Assembly (NCBI GenBank): GCA_903862715.1
Contig: CAIOYY010000088.1
Coordinates: 1-64,000, forward strand
Reading direction: 5' to 3'
DNA: 64,000 nucleotides
DNA from: an uncultured Alphaproteobacteria bacterium
GTDB taxonomy: Bacteria > Pseudomonadota > Alphaproteobacteria > Micropepsales > Micropepsaceae
Position 1 is the first letter of the stretch; the number at the start of each line of letters is the position of its first letter. Both the position numbers and the translations under genes were made by a program. Of the stretch, positions 43,086 through 51,009 are shown in pieces. Below the pieces are notes generated by a model. That model saw only the letters and a list, made by a program, of their open reading frames with translations, searched no databases and was not told the origin of the DNA.

Positions 43086-44603
43086 ATGTCGGGAAATCTG
43101 TTTTCGCAGTTTTTGCAGGTGATGCCGGGCGCTGACCGGCCCTTTATCCGTACGTCCTCGGGGCGCACCGTCACCTATGGCGATGTCGTCGCCGTGTCCG
43201 GGCGGATGGCGAATGTTTTTGTGCAACTTGGGGTCGTGCCGGGCGACCGCGTCGCGGTTCAGGTCGAGAAAAGCCCCGAAGCGCTCCTTATCTATCTGGC
43301 CTGTTTGCGCGCGGGCGCAATCTATCTGCCGTTGAACAGCGCCTACACGCTGTCCGAACTCGAATATTTCGTCGGAGATGCCGAGCCCAGGCTTTTTATT
43401 TCCGCCCCCGAAAAGGCCGAACTGCTTCGCCCCATGACAGAGCGTCTGGGCGCCGCCGCCTTCGAAACGCTCGGGACCGACGGTGAAACCGGTTCGCTGA
43501 TGGAAAAGGCAGCAAAAGCCCCATCGGATTTTATCGATGTCGCCGTGAAGCAGACCGACCTCGCCGCTATCCTCTACACATCGGGAACCACGGGCCGTTC
43601 CAAGGGCGCGATGCTGAGCCATGGCAATCTCGGCTCCAACGCAGTGGCGCTGCGCGATACTTGGCGCTTCACGTCGAAAGATGTGCTGCTGCACGCGCTC
43701 CCCATTTTTCACACCCATGGGTTATTCGTTGCGTCCAATGTGGTCCTGTCTTCGGGCGCGTCGATGATCTTTCTGCCGAAGCTCGATCCCGATGAAATGT
43801 TCCGGCTGATGCCCGATGCCACGACCATGATGGGCGTGCCGACCTTTTACGTCCGCCTGTTGCAGGACAAGCGCCTGAACCGCGACACGACCCGGCATAT
43901 GCGTCTCTTTATTTCGGGCTCCGCGCCGCTTCTCGCCGATACCCACCGCGAATGGGCCGAGCGCACGGGTCATGCCATTCTCGAACGCTATGGCATGACC
44001 GAAACCAATATGAACACGTCAAATCCTTATGACGGCGCGCGCATTCCCGGTTCGGTCGGCCTGCCGCTTCCGGGCGTCTCGGTGCGCATCACCGATCCCG
44101 AAACCGGCGTAGCGCTGCCCGCGGGCGATATCGGCATGATCGAGGTCAAGGGACCCAATGTGTTTTCGGGTTATTGGCGCATGCCTGAGAAAACCAAGGC
44201 CGAATTTCGCGCCGACGGGTTCTTTATCACCGGCGATCTCGGGCAGATCGATCCTCGCGGCTATGTGTCGATTGTCGGGCGTGGCAAGGACCTGATCATT
44301 TCCGGCGGCTACAATGTCTATCCGAAGGAAGTGGAAACCGAGATCGACGCCATTCCGGGTGTCATCGAATCCGCCGTCATCGGCCTTGCCCATCGGGATT
44401 TCGGCGAGGGCGTCACGGCGGTCGTGGTGCTCAAAAAGGGCGCGGCCCTCACGGAAGCGGATATCATGGCGCTGCTCCGCGAGAAGCTCGCCAATTACAA
44501 GCTCCCGAAGCGCATCCTCTTTGTCGAGGATCTTCCGCGCAATACGATGTCCAAGGTACAGAAGAATATCTTACGCGAAACCTATCAGCATCTTTACGCC
44601 TAA
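43086..44603 (+). CDS. matB: Malonyl-CoA synthetase (MatB-type acyl-CoA ligase)
   Basis: ANL-superfamily enzyme of 505 residues activating a carboxylate with ATP and CoA. Motifs: AILYTSGTTGRSKGAMLSHG (P-loop), LERYGMTETNMNTSNPYDG, FITGDLGQIDPRGYVSIVGR and the catalytic Lys region LPRNTMSKVQKN. The combination PIFHTHGLFVASN and RYGMTETNMNTSNP resembles MatB rather than acetyl-CoA synthetases. The ATG at 43086 is preferred over an upstream start that lacks a ribosome-binding site. No malonyl-CoA decarboxylase is adjacent, so malonate use or malonyl-CoA supply is inferred. Confidence 0.85.
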   Translation: MSGNLFSQFLQVMPGADRPFIRTSSGRTVTYGDVVAVSGRMANVFVQLGVVPGDRVAVQVEKSPEALLIYLACLRAGAIYLPLNSAYTLSELEYFVGDAEPRLFISAPEKAELLRPMTERLGAAAFETLGTDGETGSLMEKAAKAPSDFIDVAVKQTDLAAILYTSGTTGRSKGAMLSHGNLGSNAVALRDTWRFTSKDVLLHALPIFHTHGLFVASNVVLSSGASMIFLPKLDPDEMFRLMPDATTMMGVPTFYVRLLQDKRLNRDTTRHMRLFISGSAPLLADTHREWAERTGHAILERYGMTETNMNTSNPYDGARIPGSVGLPLPGVSVRITDPETGVALPAGDIGMIEVKGPNVFSGYWRMPEKTKAEFRADGFFITGDLGQIDPRGYVSIVGRGKDLIISGGYNVYPKEVETEIDAIPGVIESAVIGLAHRDFGEGVTAVVVLKKGAALTEADIMALLREKLANYKLPKRILFVEDLPRNTMSKVQKNILRETYQHLYA

Positions 44604-44615
44604 GCGGGGCATGCG

Positions 44616-45044
44616 ATGAATCCGGACTGGATCGAAGCGGTAGTGGGAGGCGCGATGATCGGCGCTGCTGCTTCCGGGCTGTTGTTGGTCAATGGCCGCA
44701 TTGCGGGCATCAGCGGCATTCTCGGTAATGCGGTGCGCGGCATCGAGGGCACCTGGCGCTGGGCCTTTCTCGTCGGCCTCATCGCTGCGCCGCTTTGGTC
44801 GCCGCTTCTCGGTCTTCCCTTCGCCATCGCCCACCACCAGGCGGGCCTCATTCAGATTGCGGTCGCCGGTCTTCTTGTCGGTGTCGGAACGCAGATCGGT
44901 TCTGGCTGCACCAGCGGGCATGGCGTTTGCGGGATCGCCAATTTCTCGCTGCGTTCGCTCACCGCCACGGCCATTTTCATCGGTTTCGCGGCGCTCACCG
45001 TTTTCGTGCTGCGCCACCTTCTTCCCCGCATGGCGGGAGCCTGA
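44616..45044 (+). CDS. YeeE/YedE-family membrane protein, first half of a pair
   Basis: A 142-residue protein with about four transmembrane segments and the family motif [13 protein letters not shown], whose conserved Cys residues are implicated in thiosulfate/sulfur uptake by YeeE relatives. It is paired with the next gene (2 bp gap), giving the usual split YedE arrangement. A rhodanese or sulfur regulator is not nearby. Confidence 0.85.
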   Translation: MNPDWIEAVVGGAMIGAAASGLLLVNGRIAGISGILGNAVRGIEGTWRWAFLVGLIAAPLWSPLLGLPFAIAHHQAGLIQIAVAGLLVGVGTQIGSGCTSGHGVCGIANFSLRSLTATAIFIGFAALTVFVLRHLLPRMAGA

Positions 45045-45046
45045 AG

Positions 45047-45502
45047 ATGCGCGAACTTCTAACGATCTTTGCCGCCGGTCTGTTCGGCCTTCTGTTCGGC
45101 CTTGGCCTAGTCACCTCGCATATGACCGACCCCGCGGTCGTTATCGGCTTTCTCGATTTCGCGGGAGATTGGGACCCGACGCTGCTGTTTGTCATGGCTG
45201 GTGCGGTCTGTGTCGCCACTCCGGCGTTTGTTTTCGCCCGTAACCGGCCGAAAGCGCTACTGGGGGAACCGATCATTCTTCCCGCGCGCAACCGCATCGA
45301 CCGCCCATTAATAGGGGGCGCGGCGATCTTCGGCATCGGCTGGGGCCTGGCGGGTATCTGTCCGGGTCCGGGCATCGCTTTGCTTGGCGCCGTCTATGGC
45401 GGAACCTTCGACAAAGGCGCACTCGTCTTTATGCCGGCGCTGATCGCGGGTATTTTCCTCTCGCGCTGGAGACCGTTGCGGAACGCGCTGGGCGCGTCCT
45501 GA
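45047..45502 (+). CDS. YeeE/YedE-family membrane protein, second half of the pair
   Basis: A 151-residue protein with about four membrane segments and the second half-motif GICPGPGI, matching the DUF6691/YeeE-YedE partner seen after the GSGCTSGHG protein. GGGAG lies 8 nt before the ATG at 45047; the frame opens earlier, within the previous gene, and that extension is rejected. Probable role: import of a reduced sulfur compound together with its neighbour. Confidence 0.82.
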   Translation: MRELLTIFAAGLFGLLFGLGLVTSHMTDPAVVIGFLDFAGDWDPTLLFVMAGAVCVATPAFVFARNRPKALLGEPIILPARNRIDRPLIGGAAIFGIGWGLAGICPGPGIALLGAVYGGTFDKGALVFMPALIAGIFLSRWRPLRNALGAS

Positions 45503-45509
45503 TCGCGCG

Positions 45510-45686
45510 TTAGTCCTCGCGTTTCTTGCCTTCCAGATCGCGCAGGATTTTTTCCTTACGTTTCTTTTCAAGCTCGCGCAGCGCCTTGGGCGTCAGTGTT
45601 TTCGCGCGGTTCTCCGCGGCGCGCTGCTCCTTCGCCGCGCGTTCCTTGGCCTTCTTCGCCTGCTTCAGATTGACAATCTCGCCCAT
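45510..45686 (-). CDS. DUF4169-like small charged protein
   Basis: A 58-residue frame beginning MGEIVNLKQAKKAKERAAKE, followed by ENRAKTLTPKALRELEKKRK; strongly helical and rich in Lys, Arg, Glu and Ala. The start MGEIVNLrqarK is the hallmark of DUF4169 proteins, which in alphaproteobacteria occur near RHH_4, fumC and sspB genes, as here. The C-terminal half differs from the usual family ending. Function unknown. Confidence 0.75.
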   Translation of the reverse strand: MGEIVNLKQAKKAKERAAKEQRAAENRAKTLTPKALRELEKKRKEKILRDLEGKKRED

Positions 45687-45730
45687 GGCTCTTTTATCCT
45701 ATGGACGCATTGGAAATTCAAAGTAGAAAA

Positions 45731-46288
45731 ATGCGCGCTTTCCGGGTGTTGTCGCTGGCCGCCTTCACCGTTTTTACGGCATCCGCTGTCGCGCAACCGC
45801 TTGAGCCACTCGACGCCGATGTCGAGGACATCGTCTACGGCATCTGGGTCCAGGCGGGTGGTTCGCTGGGCGAGACGCTCTACGAAGCCGATTTCACGGA
45901 AGCGCTTCAGCGCTGTGCCTTCTCCATGTTCACGCTGGAGGACCCGCGCCTGCGCGCGCTGTTCCCGAGCACGGATCATGCGCGTGGCGATCTGTCGATT
46001 TTTCCCTATGAGGATGGCGCGTTGCTCGCGCTGGCAGATGGCGCCTATCCGGCCCCGAAGAAAATGTCCGCGCAGCAATTGCGCACGGACACGAGCCTTA
46101 TGCTCCGTCTTGTCAGCGACGCCTTCTGGGATGTCGACCGCCGCAACTGGGTGGAAATCAATTTCACCCGATTGAATTGGGGCGACGTCGTGGTCTCGGA
46201 AACAAACAGCGGCGCGCGCCGCTATAAAATGCTGATGGTCATGCGCCCCAGCGGCGAAACCGGGCTCTATGTGAAATGCGAGGAATGA
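45731..46288 (+). CDS. Secreted protein of unknown function
   Basis: Not recognised. From the ATG at 45731 the protein (185 residues) has a clean signal peptide (MRAFRVLSLAAFTVFTASAVA, cleavage before QPLEPL), then an acidic body with two Cys (RCAFSMF near residue 62; VKCEE at the extreme C-terminus) that could form a disulfide. An ATG at 45701 would add ten residues. It lies between the DUF4169-like and RHH_4 genes on the opposite strand and ends 4 bp from the latter. Confidence 0.7.
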   Translation: MRAFRVLSLAAFTVFTASAVAQPLEPLDADVEDIVYGIWVQAGGSLGETLYEADFTEALQRCAFSMFTLEDPRLRALFPSTDHARGDLSIFPYEDGALLALADGAYPAPKKMSAQQLRTDTSLMLRLVSDAFWDVDRRNWVEINFTRLNWGDVVVSETNSGARRYKMLMVMRPSGETGLYVKCEE

Positions 46289-46292
46289 GTCC

Positions 46293-46520
46293 CTAAAGCG
46301 GGCCGCTGTCTTCGCTCATCGCGCGCAGCAGCGCATACACACGAAGAGCGGAGGCGAGCGGGCGTTCGCCGCGCTTGGAATCGACCAACGCGATCAGCGC
46401 GACGAGATGCTTGCGTTCGCTCCGCGCCTGTTCTTCCAGCGCCGTCCAGAATTCCGGCTCCAGCGCGATGGAGGTGCGGTGCCCGGCAATCGAGAAAGAG
46501 CGTTTTTTCAACTGGGCCAT
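46293..46520 (-). CDS. Ribbon-helix-helix (RHH_4-like) protein
   Basis: A 75-residue protein. KKRSFSIAGHRTSIALEPEFW forms the strand and first helix, and WTALEEQARSERKHLVALI the second, matching the RHH_4 group of alphaproteobacterial DNA-binding proteins. It follows fumC by 27 bp on the same strand. Target genes are unknown. Confidence 0.82.
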   Translation of the reverse strand: MAQLKKRSFSIAGHRTSIALEPEFWTALEEQARSERKHLVALIALVDSKRGERPLASALRVYALLRAMSEDSGPL

Positions 46521-46547
46521 GTCGCTCTTTCTCCCCGCTGCCTATCG

Positions 46548-47939
46548 TCAGTTCGGTCCGATCATGTCTTCGGGCCGCACCGCCGCATCGAATTCCGCTT
46601 CCGTCACAAGGCCGAGCCGCACTGCTTCTTCACGCAGCGTGGTGCCGTTCTTGTGTGCGGTCTTGGCGATCTTGGCGGCATTGTCATAGCCGATCTTCGG
46701 CGCAAGCGCGGTCACCAGCATCAGCGAACGATCAACGCCCGCCTTGATATTGTCGAGCCGCGCCTCAATACCGATGACGCAATTATCGGTAAACGAGATC
46801 GCTGCGTCCGACATCAGTCGCACCGATTGCAGGAAATTATAGGCCATCACCGGATTATAGACGTTCAGCTCGAAATGACCCTGGCTGCCGGCAAACGTGA
46901 CCGCCGCGTTGTTGCCGAAGATCTGGACGCAGACCTGCGTCATCGCCTCGCACTGGGTCGGGTTCACTTTGCCCGGCATGATCGACGAGCCGGGTTCGTT
47001 TTCGGGCAGCGACAATTCGCCGAGACCGGCGCGCGGACCCGAGCCCAGCAAACGGATATCCTGCGCAATCTTGAACAGCGACGCCGCGACCGTATTGATC
47101 GCGCCATGTGAGAACACCATCGCGTCATGCGCGGCGAGCGCCTCAAATTTGTTCGGCGCGGAGGTGAATTTAAGTCCCGTGATCGCCGCGATTTTGTCGG
47201 CCACGGCTTCGGCAAAACCCTTGGGCGCGTTAAGCCCGGTGCCGACCGCGGTGCCGCCCTGAGCAAGTTCCATCAGACGCGGCAGCGTCTGCTCGATGCG
47301 CTCGATGCCGTTCTCTACCTGCCGCACATAGCCCGAAAATTCCTGGCCCAGCGTCAACGGCGTCGCATCCTGCGTGTGGGTACGGCCGATCTTGATGACG
47401 TTCTTCCATTGCTGCGCCTTGTCGTTCAGCGCGTTTCTGAGCTTTTGCAGCGCAGGAACCAGCCGGTGGACGATCTCCTCGACGCAGGCGATGTGCATCG
47501 CGGTCGGATAGGTGTCGTTCGACGACTGGCTCATATTCACATGGTCGTTCGGATGCACCGGCTTCTTCGAGCCCATCTCGCCGCCGAGAATTTCGATGGC
47601 GCGGTTCGAAATCACCTCATTGGCGTTCATGTTCGATTGTGTGCCCGAACCCGTCTGCCAGACGACCAGCGGAAAATGATCGTTCAGCTTGCCTTCGATC
47701 ACTTCCTGCGCGACGCGCACGATGACCGCGCCGATCTTCGGATCGAGCTGGCCGAGATCCATATTGGTTTCGGCGCAGGCGCGTTTGACGATGCCGAGGG
47801 CACGAACGATGGGGATCGGCTGCTTCTCCCAGCCGATCTTGAAATTGCCGAGGCTTCGCTGGGCCTGTGCACCCCAATAGCGGTCGGAGGCAACTTCGAT
47901 GGGGCCGAACGTGTCGGTCTCGATACGGGTCTTGGTCAT
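46548..47939 (-). CDS. fumC: Class II fumarate hydratase FumC
   Basis: Iron-independent TCA-cycle enzyme converting fumarate to malate. 463 residues with [55 protein letters not shown] and the superfamily signature [13 protein letters not shown]. Between sspB and the RHH_4 gene in one direction. Confidence 0.97.
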   Translation of the reverse strand: MTKTRIETDTFGPIEVASDRYWGAQAQRSLGNFKIGWEKQPIPIVRALGIVKRACAETNMDLGQLDPKIGAVIVRVAQEVIEGKLNDHFPLVVWQTGSGTQSNMNANEVISNRAIEILGGEMGSKKPVHPNDHVNMSQSSNDTYPTAMHIACVEEIVHRLVPALQKLRNALNDKAQQWKNVIKIGRTHTQDATPLTLGQEFSGYVRQVENGIERIEQTLPRLMELAQGGTAVGTGLNAPKGFAEAVADKIAAITGLKFTSAPNKFEALAAHDAMVFSHGAINTVAASLFKIAQDIRLLGSGPRAGLGELSLPENEPGSSIMPGKVNPTQCEAMTQVCVQIFGNNAAVTFAGSQGHFELNVYNPVMAYNFLQSVRLMSDAAISFTDNCVIGIEARLDNIKAGVDRSLMLVTALAPKIGYDNAAKIAKTAHKNGTTLREEAVRLGLVTEAEFDAAVRPEDMIGPN

Positions 47940-48021
47940 GGCGGGGTGGTCGTCCCTTGGAGTGTCGCAAAATGCCAGGGCCGTCCGGTGGGCCGGACGG
48001 CTTTCGCGGGGGACCTATAGC

Positions 48022-48534
48022 TTATTTTTTGCGGAATTTGTCGAGGCTGACGACCTGCGATTCACCGCTCGCGGTCTTGTTGGCGTCCGGCGGCGGGGCT
48101 TCGCCAGGCTTTTCGGGGGGCTGGACCAAAGTTGTGGGCTCCGGCGCCGTGCCGGGCAGGGCGGTCGCCACGCGCGGTGAGGCATTGCGGAACTGCAGCC
48201 CGAACTGGACGCCGGGATCGGCAAAGGCCGTCAGCGCCGAATAGGGAACGACCAGCGTCGCGGGCAGTTTCTGGAAGGTCAGCGTCACCTCGAACTTGTC
48301 CTCCGCCACTTTCAGATCCCAGAACTGGTTCTGCAGCACGATGGTCATTTCGTCGGGATAACGTTCTTTCAGATGGTCGGGAATTTCGACGCCCGGATCA
48401 TGCGTCTTGAACGTCAGATAAAAATGATGGCTGGCGACAAGGCCCTTTTTCAGCGCGTGATTCAAGGCTTCCCGCACCACGCCACGCAGCGCGTTGTCCG
48501 CCAAAGCTTCGTAACCGATGTAATCTTTTGCCAC
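48022..48534 (-). CDS. sspB: SspB, ClpXP adaptor for ssrA-tagged proteins
   Basis: SspB binds the ssrA degradation tag and delivers tagged proteins to ClpXP. The body KDYIGYEALADNALRGVVRE, FKTHDPGVEIPDHLKERYPDEM and VPYSALTAFADPGVQFGLQF matches alphaproteobacterial SspB; the flexible Pro-rich tail ends VVSLDKFRKK, the ClpX-binding (XB) element. The GTG at 48534 gives the family N-terminus (170 residues). An ATG at 48585 would add 17 residues; neither has a strong ribosome-binding site. It lies just downstream of ssrA on the same strand. Confidence 0.92.
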   Translation of the reverse strand: MAKDYIGYEALADNALRGVVREALNHALKKGLVASHHFYLTFKTHDPGVEIPDHLKERYPDEMTIVLQNQFWDLKVAEDKFEVTLTFQKLPATLVVPYSALTAFADPGVQFGLQFRNASPRVATALPGTAPEPTTLVQPPEKPGEAPPPDANKTASGESQVVSLDKFRKK

Positions 48535-48659
48535 TGGCGCAAGACTAAGGCGTGAGGGACCCGAGTCAATTGCGCTTCTTGCCATCGGCGAAGAAAAACC
48601 CTTGGAACTTCTTGCCTTCACCGCGTCAGGCACTGGTGAGTACGGTTGAGGAGGGTTGC

Positions 48660-48675
48660 GTTGCCCGGCGCTCCC
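48660..48675. repeat. 16-bp direct repeat, copy 1 (after ssrA)
   Basis: GTTGCCCGGCGCTCCC is identical to 48740-48755, exactly 80 bp away. This copy lies past or at the 3' end of the ssrA coding piece. On the minus strand it could form only a weak hairpin (GGAG with CTCC). Confidence 0.8.
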
Positions 48676-48679
48676 AAAG

Positions 48680-49015
48680 GTCCATCGGACCAAATCGGAG
48701 GAGCGCGATCTGCGCGGGTGGAATAGGTGGGGAGCTTCTGTTGCCCGGCGCTCCCCGAGCCGCGCTTACCTATTAGGCAGCGAGGGCCATTTCATTGTCG
48801 TTGGCACCTATACAGACAGCCCGATAACGGCGGATACCATACCGAGCGAAAGTACAACCTTTACACGTCCGTCGATCCTATTTCGCCCCCACAAACGCCC
48901 TCCGGAACGCATCCGAAGGGCATATGGTGGAGGCGCCGGGTACCGCCCCCGGGTCCGGGCCGCTTATTACGAAGCCGTTTATCGCCATAGTCCGCTAAGG
49001 TCGAAACCCTGCTGA
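48680..49015 (-). ncRNA. ssrA: tmRNA, two-piece (circularly permuted)
   Basis: tmRNA rescues stalled ribosomes. On the minus strand the acceptor piece comes first, ending CGCCTCC-ACCA at 48925; then a 34-nt loop (48924-48891 region) that is removed; then the coding piece starting GGGGGCGAAATAGGATCGAC at 48890. The 5' GGGGGCG pairs with CGCCTCC, including the G3-U70 pair required by alanyl-tRNA synthetase. The T arm has a CCGGG/CCCGG stem with loop GGCGGTA. The tag frame is 48805 to 48773: ANDNEMALAA then TAA TAG. A pseudoknot follows (AATAGGT/ACCTATT crossing GCGCGG/CCGCGC). Outer ends are estimates. Confidence 0.93.
48740..48755. repeat. 16-bp direct repeat, copy 2 (inside ssrA)
   Basis: Identical to 48660-48675. 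On the minus strand this copy is part of the hairpin GGGGAGC...GCTCCCC just after the tag reading frame of tmRNA. Confidence 0.8.
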
Positions 49016-49019
49016 CAGG

Positions 49020-49031
49020 CCCTATATAGGG
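49020..49031 (-). promoter_or_regulatory. Candidate -10 region of ssrA within a palindrome
   Basis: CCCTATATAGGG is a perfect 12-bp palindrome containing TATATA, placed a few bases before the predicted 5' end of the pre-tmRNA. The -35 (TTCATT about 17 bp further upstream) is poor. Confidence 0.4.
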
Positions 49032-49148
49032 GTTGGGGGTAAATAAATGAAGGAGCCCGACGAAAAGGATTTGAGAGCGTAAACTCTGCGCGGAATCGTT
49101 CTATTTTCCGCGAATGGGTCTCCATTCTCGCAACGCGTCGGTTAGTCC

Positions 49149-49943
49149 ATGCGCCAGTATCACGATCTCATGGGACGCGTGCTCAGCTCAGGGCTGGAAA
49201 AGCGCGACCGCACCGGAACCGGCACGCTGTCGGTGTTCGGCCATCAGATGCGCTTTGATCTTGAAGACGGCTTTCCGCTCGTCACCACCAAGAAGCTGCA
49301 TCTGAAATCGATCATCTATGAACTTCTCTGGTTTCTGCGCGGCGACACCAATGTACGCTGGCTGAACGAGCATGGCGTCACCATCTGGAACGAATGGGCG
49401 GATGAGAACGGCGAACTCGGGCCCGTCTATGGCCGTCAATGGCGGTCCTGGGCAACGATCGATGGCAAGGCCATCGATCAGATCGCTTGGCTGCAGAACG
49501 AAATCCTCCGCAATCCCGATTCCCGCCGTCTGATCGTCAGTGCCTGGAACCCGGCCGATATCGGCTACATGGCGCTGCCGCCTTGTCATTGTCTCTTTCA
49601 GTTTTATGTCGGCGACGGAAAGCTTTCCTGCCAGCTCTATCAGCGATCGGCCGATATCTTCCTCGGCGTGCCCTTCAACATCGCGTCCTATGCGCTTCTC
49701 ACTTTGATGCTGGCGCAGGTGACGGGCTTGAAGCCCGGCGAGTTCATTCACACCTTCGGCGACGCCCATCTCTATCTGAACCATCTCGATCAGGCGCAGG
49801 AGCAATTGTCGCGTAAACCCTTTGCGCTTCCCACGATGCGGATCAATCCGGCGGTGAAGGACATCTTCGGATTTTCCTTCGAGGATTTCACGCTCGAGAA
49901 TTACGAAGCCCATCCGCATATCAAGGCGAAGGTCGCGGTGTGA
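49149..49943 (+). CDS. thyA: Thymidylate synthase ThyA
   Basis: Methylates dUMP to dTMP with methylene-THF, producing dihydrofolate. 264 residues, exactly the E. coli length: [22 protein letters not shown], the nucleophile C146 in [26 protein letters not shown] and [10 protein letters not shown]. It precedes folA, the enzyme that recycles the dihydrofolate. Confidence 0.97.
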   Translation: MRQYHDLMGRVLSSGLEKRDRTGTGTLSVFGHQMRFDLEDGFPLVTTKKLHLKSIIYELLWFLRGDTNVRWLNEHGVTIWNEWADENGELGPVYGRQWRSWATIDGKAIDQIAWLQNEILRNPDSRRLIVSAWNPADIGYMALPPCHCLFQFYVGDGKLSCQLYQRSADIFLGVPFNIASYALLTLMLAQVTGLKPGEFIHTFGDAHLYLNHLDQAQEQLSRKPFALPTMRINPAVKDIFGFSFEDFTLENYEAHPHIKAKVAV

Positions 49944-49995
49944 TTTATGCTCCGTAGACGGATTATTTTGCCCCTCTCCACCCTGCGTCTTGATT

Positions 49996-50046
49996 CTCCC
50001 TCCCCCGTTCTTGAGGGCAGAATGGCCCAACGGGCCAGGAGGGGGG
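49996..50046. repeat. Intergenic inverted repeat overlapping the folA ribosome-binding site
   Basis: Arms CTCCCTCCCCCGTT and AACGGGCCAGGAGGGGGG flank a 19-nt spacer; CCCGTT/AACGGG pairs perfectly and the outer CTCC/GGAG pair with internal mismatches. The right arm contains AGGAGG at 50037-50042, the Shine-Dalgarno of folA. Confidence 0.55.
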
Positions 50047-50047
50047 T

Positions 50048-50542
50048 GTGGTGAAACCGCGCCTCTCCCTCGTCGTTGCCGCGTCGGACAATGGCGTCAT
50101 CGGCAAAAACGGCGCGCTGCCCTGGCGCATTCCAGCCGATATGAAACGCTTCAAGGCGTTGACGCTCGGCCATCCCTGCATCATGGGCCGCAAAACCTGG
50201 GACTCGTTGCCGCGAAAGCCTCTCCCCGGCCGCACCAATATTGTCGTCACGCGCAATGCGGTTTTCGCGGCGGAAGGCGCGCGCGTCGCTCATTCGCTGC
50301 AACAGGCGCTCGACATCGCGCGCGAGGAAAGGCCCACCGAAATCATGGTCATCGGTGGCGAGGCGATCTACGCGGAAGCGCTCAACGGTGCAGACCGGAT
50401 CTATCTCACCAAAGTGGAAGGCGCCTTTGAGGGCGACGCGCTCTTTCCTGCGTTAAACGCGAAATGGCTTGAAGTGGCAAGCGAAGGCCCTTTCTCGGAA
50501 GGGCCCTTGCGCTACCGCTTCGTTACGCTGGAGCGTGCCTAG
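50048..50542 (+). CDS. folA: Dihydrofolate reductase
   Basis: NADPH-dependent reduction of dihydrofolate to THF; the target of trimethoprim. 164 residues: LVVAASDNGVIGKNGALPWRIPADMKRFK (catalytic acid in IPADMKRFK), CIMGRKTWDSLP, LPGRTNIVVTR and IMVIGGEAIYAEAL. Two adjacent GTG codons (50048, 50051) follow AGGAGG at 5 and 8 nt. Paired with thyA; converges with the H1-like gene, overlapping by 4 bp. Confidence 0.96.
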   Translation: MVKPRLSLVVAASDNGVIGKNGALPWRIPADMKRFKALTLGHPCIMGRKTWDSLPRKPLPGRTNIVVTRNAVFAAEGARVAHSLQQALDIAREERPTEIMVIGGEAIYAEALNGADRIYLTKVEGAFEGDALFPALNAKWLEVASEGPFSEGPLRYRFVTLERA

Positions 50543-50943
50543 CTCTTCCTGGCGCGCTTTTTCGCCGGCACCTTGCGTTTCGTGGTTGTCCTGCTGGCTT
50601 TGCGCTTCGCCGTTTTCTTGACCGCCTTACGCTTCACGGCTTTTTTCGCCGCAGGTTTCTTTTTTGCAACCGCCGGGCTTTTCTTTTTGGTGCTCTTGCG
50701 TGCTTTGCTTCTTGCGCTCGCTGCGCCGCCTTTGCGCCCGCCCTCGCGCGAAGGCTCCTTGTTTACGGTCTTGCCGCGGCCCGATCCGCGTGTCTTGCCG
50801 CCGCCGGTTTCCTTGTTGACGGTGGCCCAGGCGCGGGCTTCGGCTTCTTTCTCGGAAACACCCCTCTCTTTGTAGCCTTCCTCGATGTGTTCGGCCTGAC
50901 GTTTCTGCTTGTCGGTGTAACTCGATTTGTCGCCGCGCGGCAT
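50539..50943 (-). CDS. Histone H1-like basic protein
   Basis: A 134-residue protein in two parts. Residues 1-60 (MPRGDKSSYTDKQKRQAEHI, YKERGVSEKEAEARAWATVNKETGGG) match a conserved small bacterial protein often mis-annotated as a plasmid stabilization protein. Residues 75-134 are an Ala/Lys/Arg-rich tail (KKKPAAKKAVKRKAVKKTAK) like bacterial histone H1-type proteins, probably DNA- or RNA-binding. No operon partner is apparent. Confidence 0.8.
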   Translation of the reverse strand: MPRGDKSSYTDKQKRQAEHIEEGYKERGVSEKEAEARAWATVNKETGGGKTRGSGRGKTVNKEPSREGGRKGGAASARSKARKSTKKKSPAVAKKKPAAKKAVKRKAVKKTAKRKASRTTTKRKVPAKKRARKS

Positions 50944-51009
50944 GTGGTTCTCCCGAAGCCTGGGTCTCGCCCGTTGGCTTAAAGAACACGCAAAAGGCTT
51001 CGACGGTTC

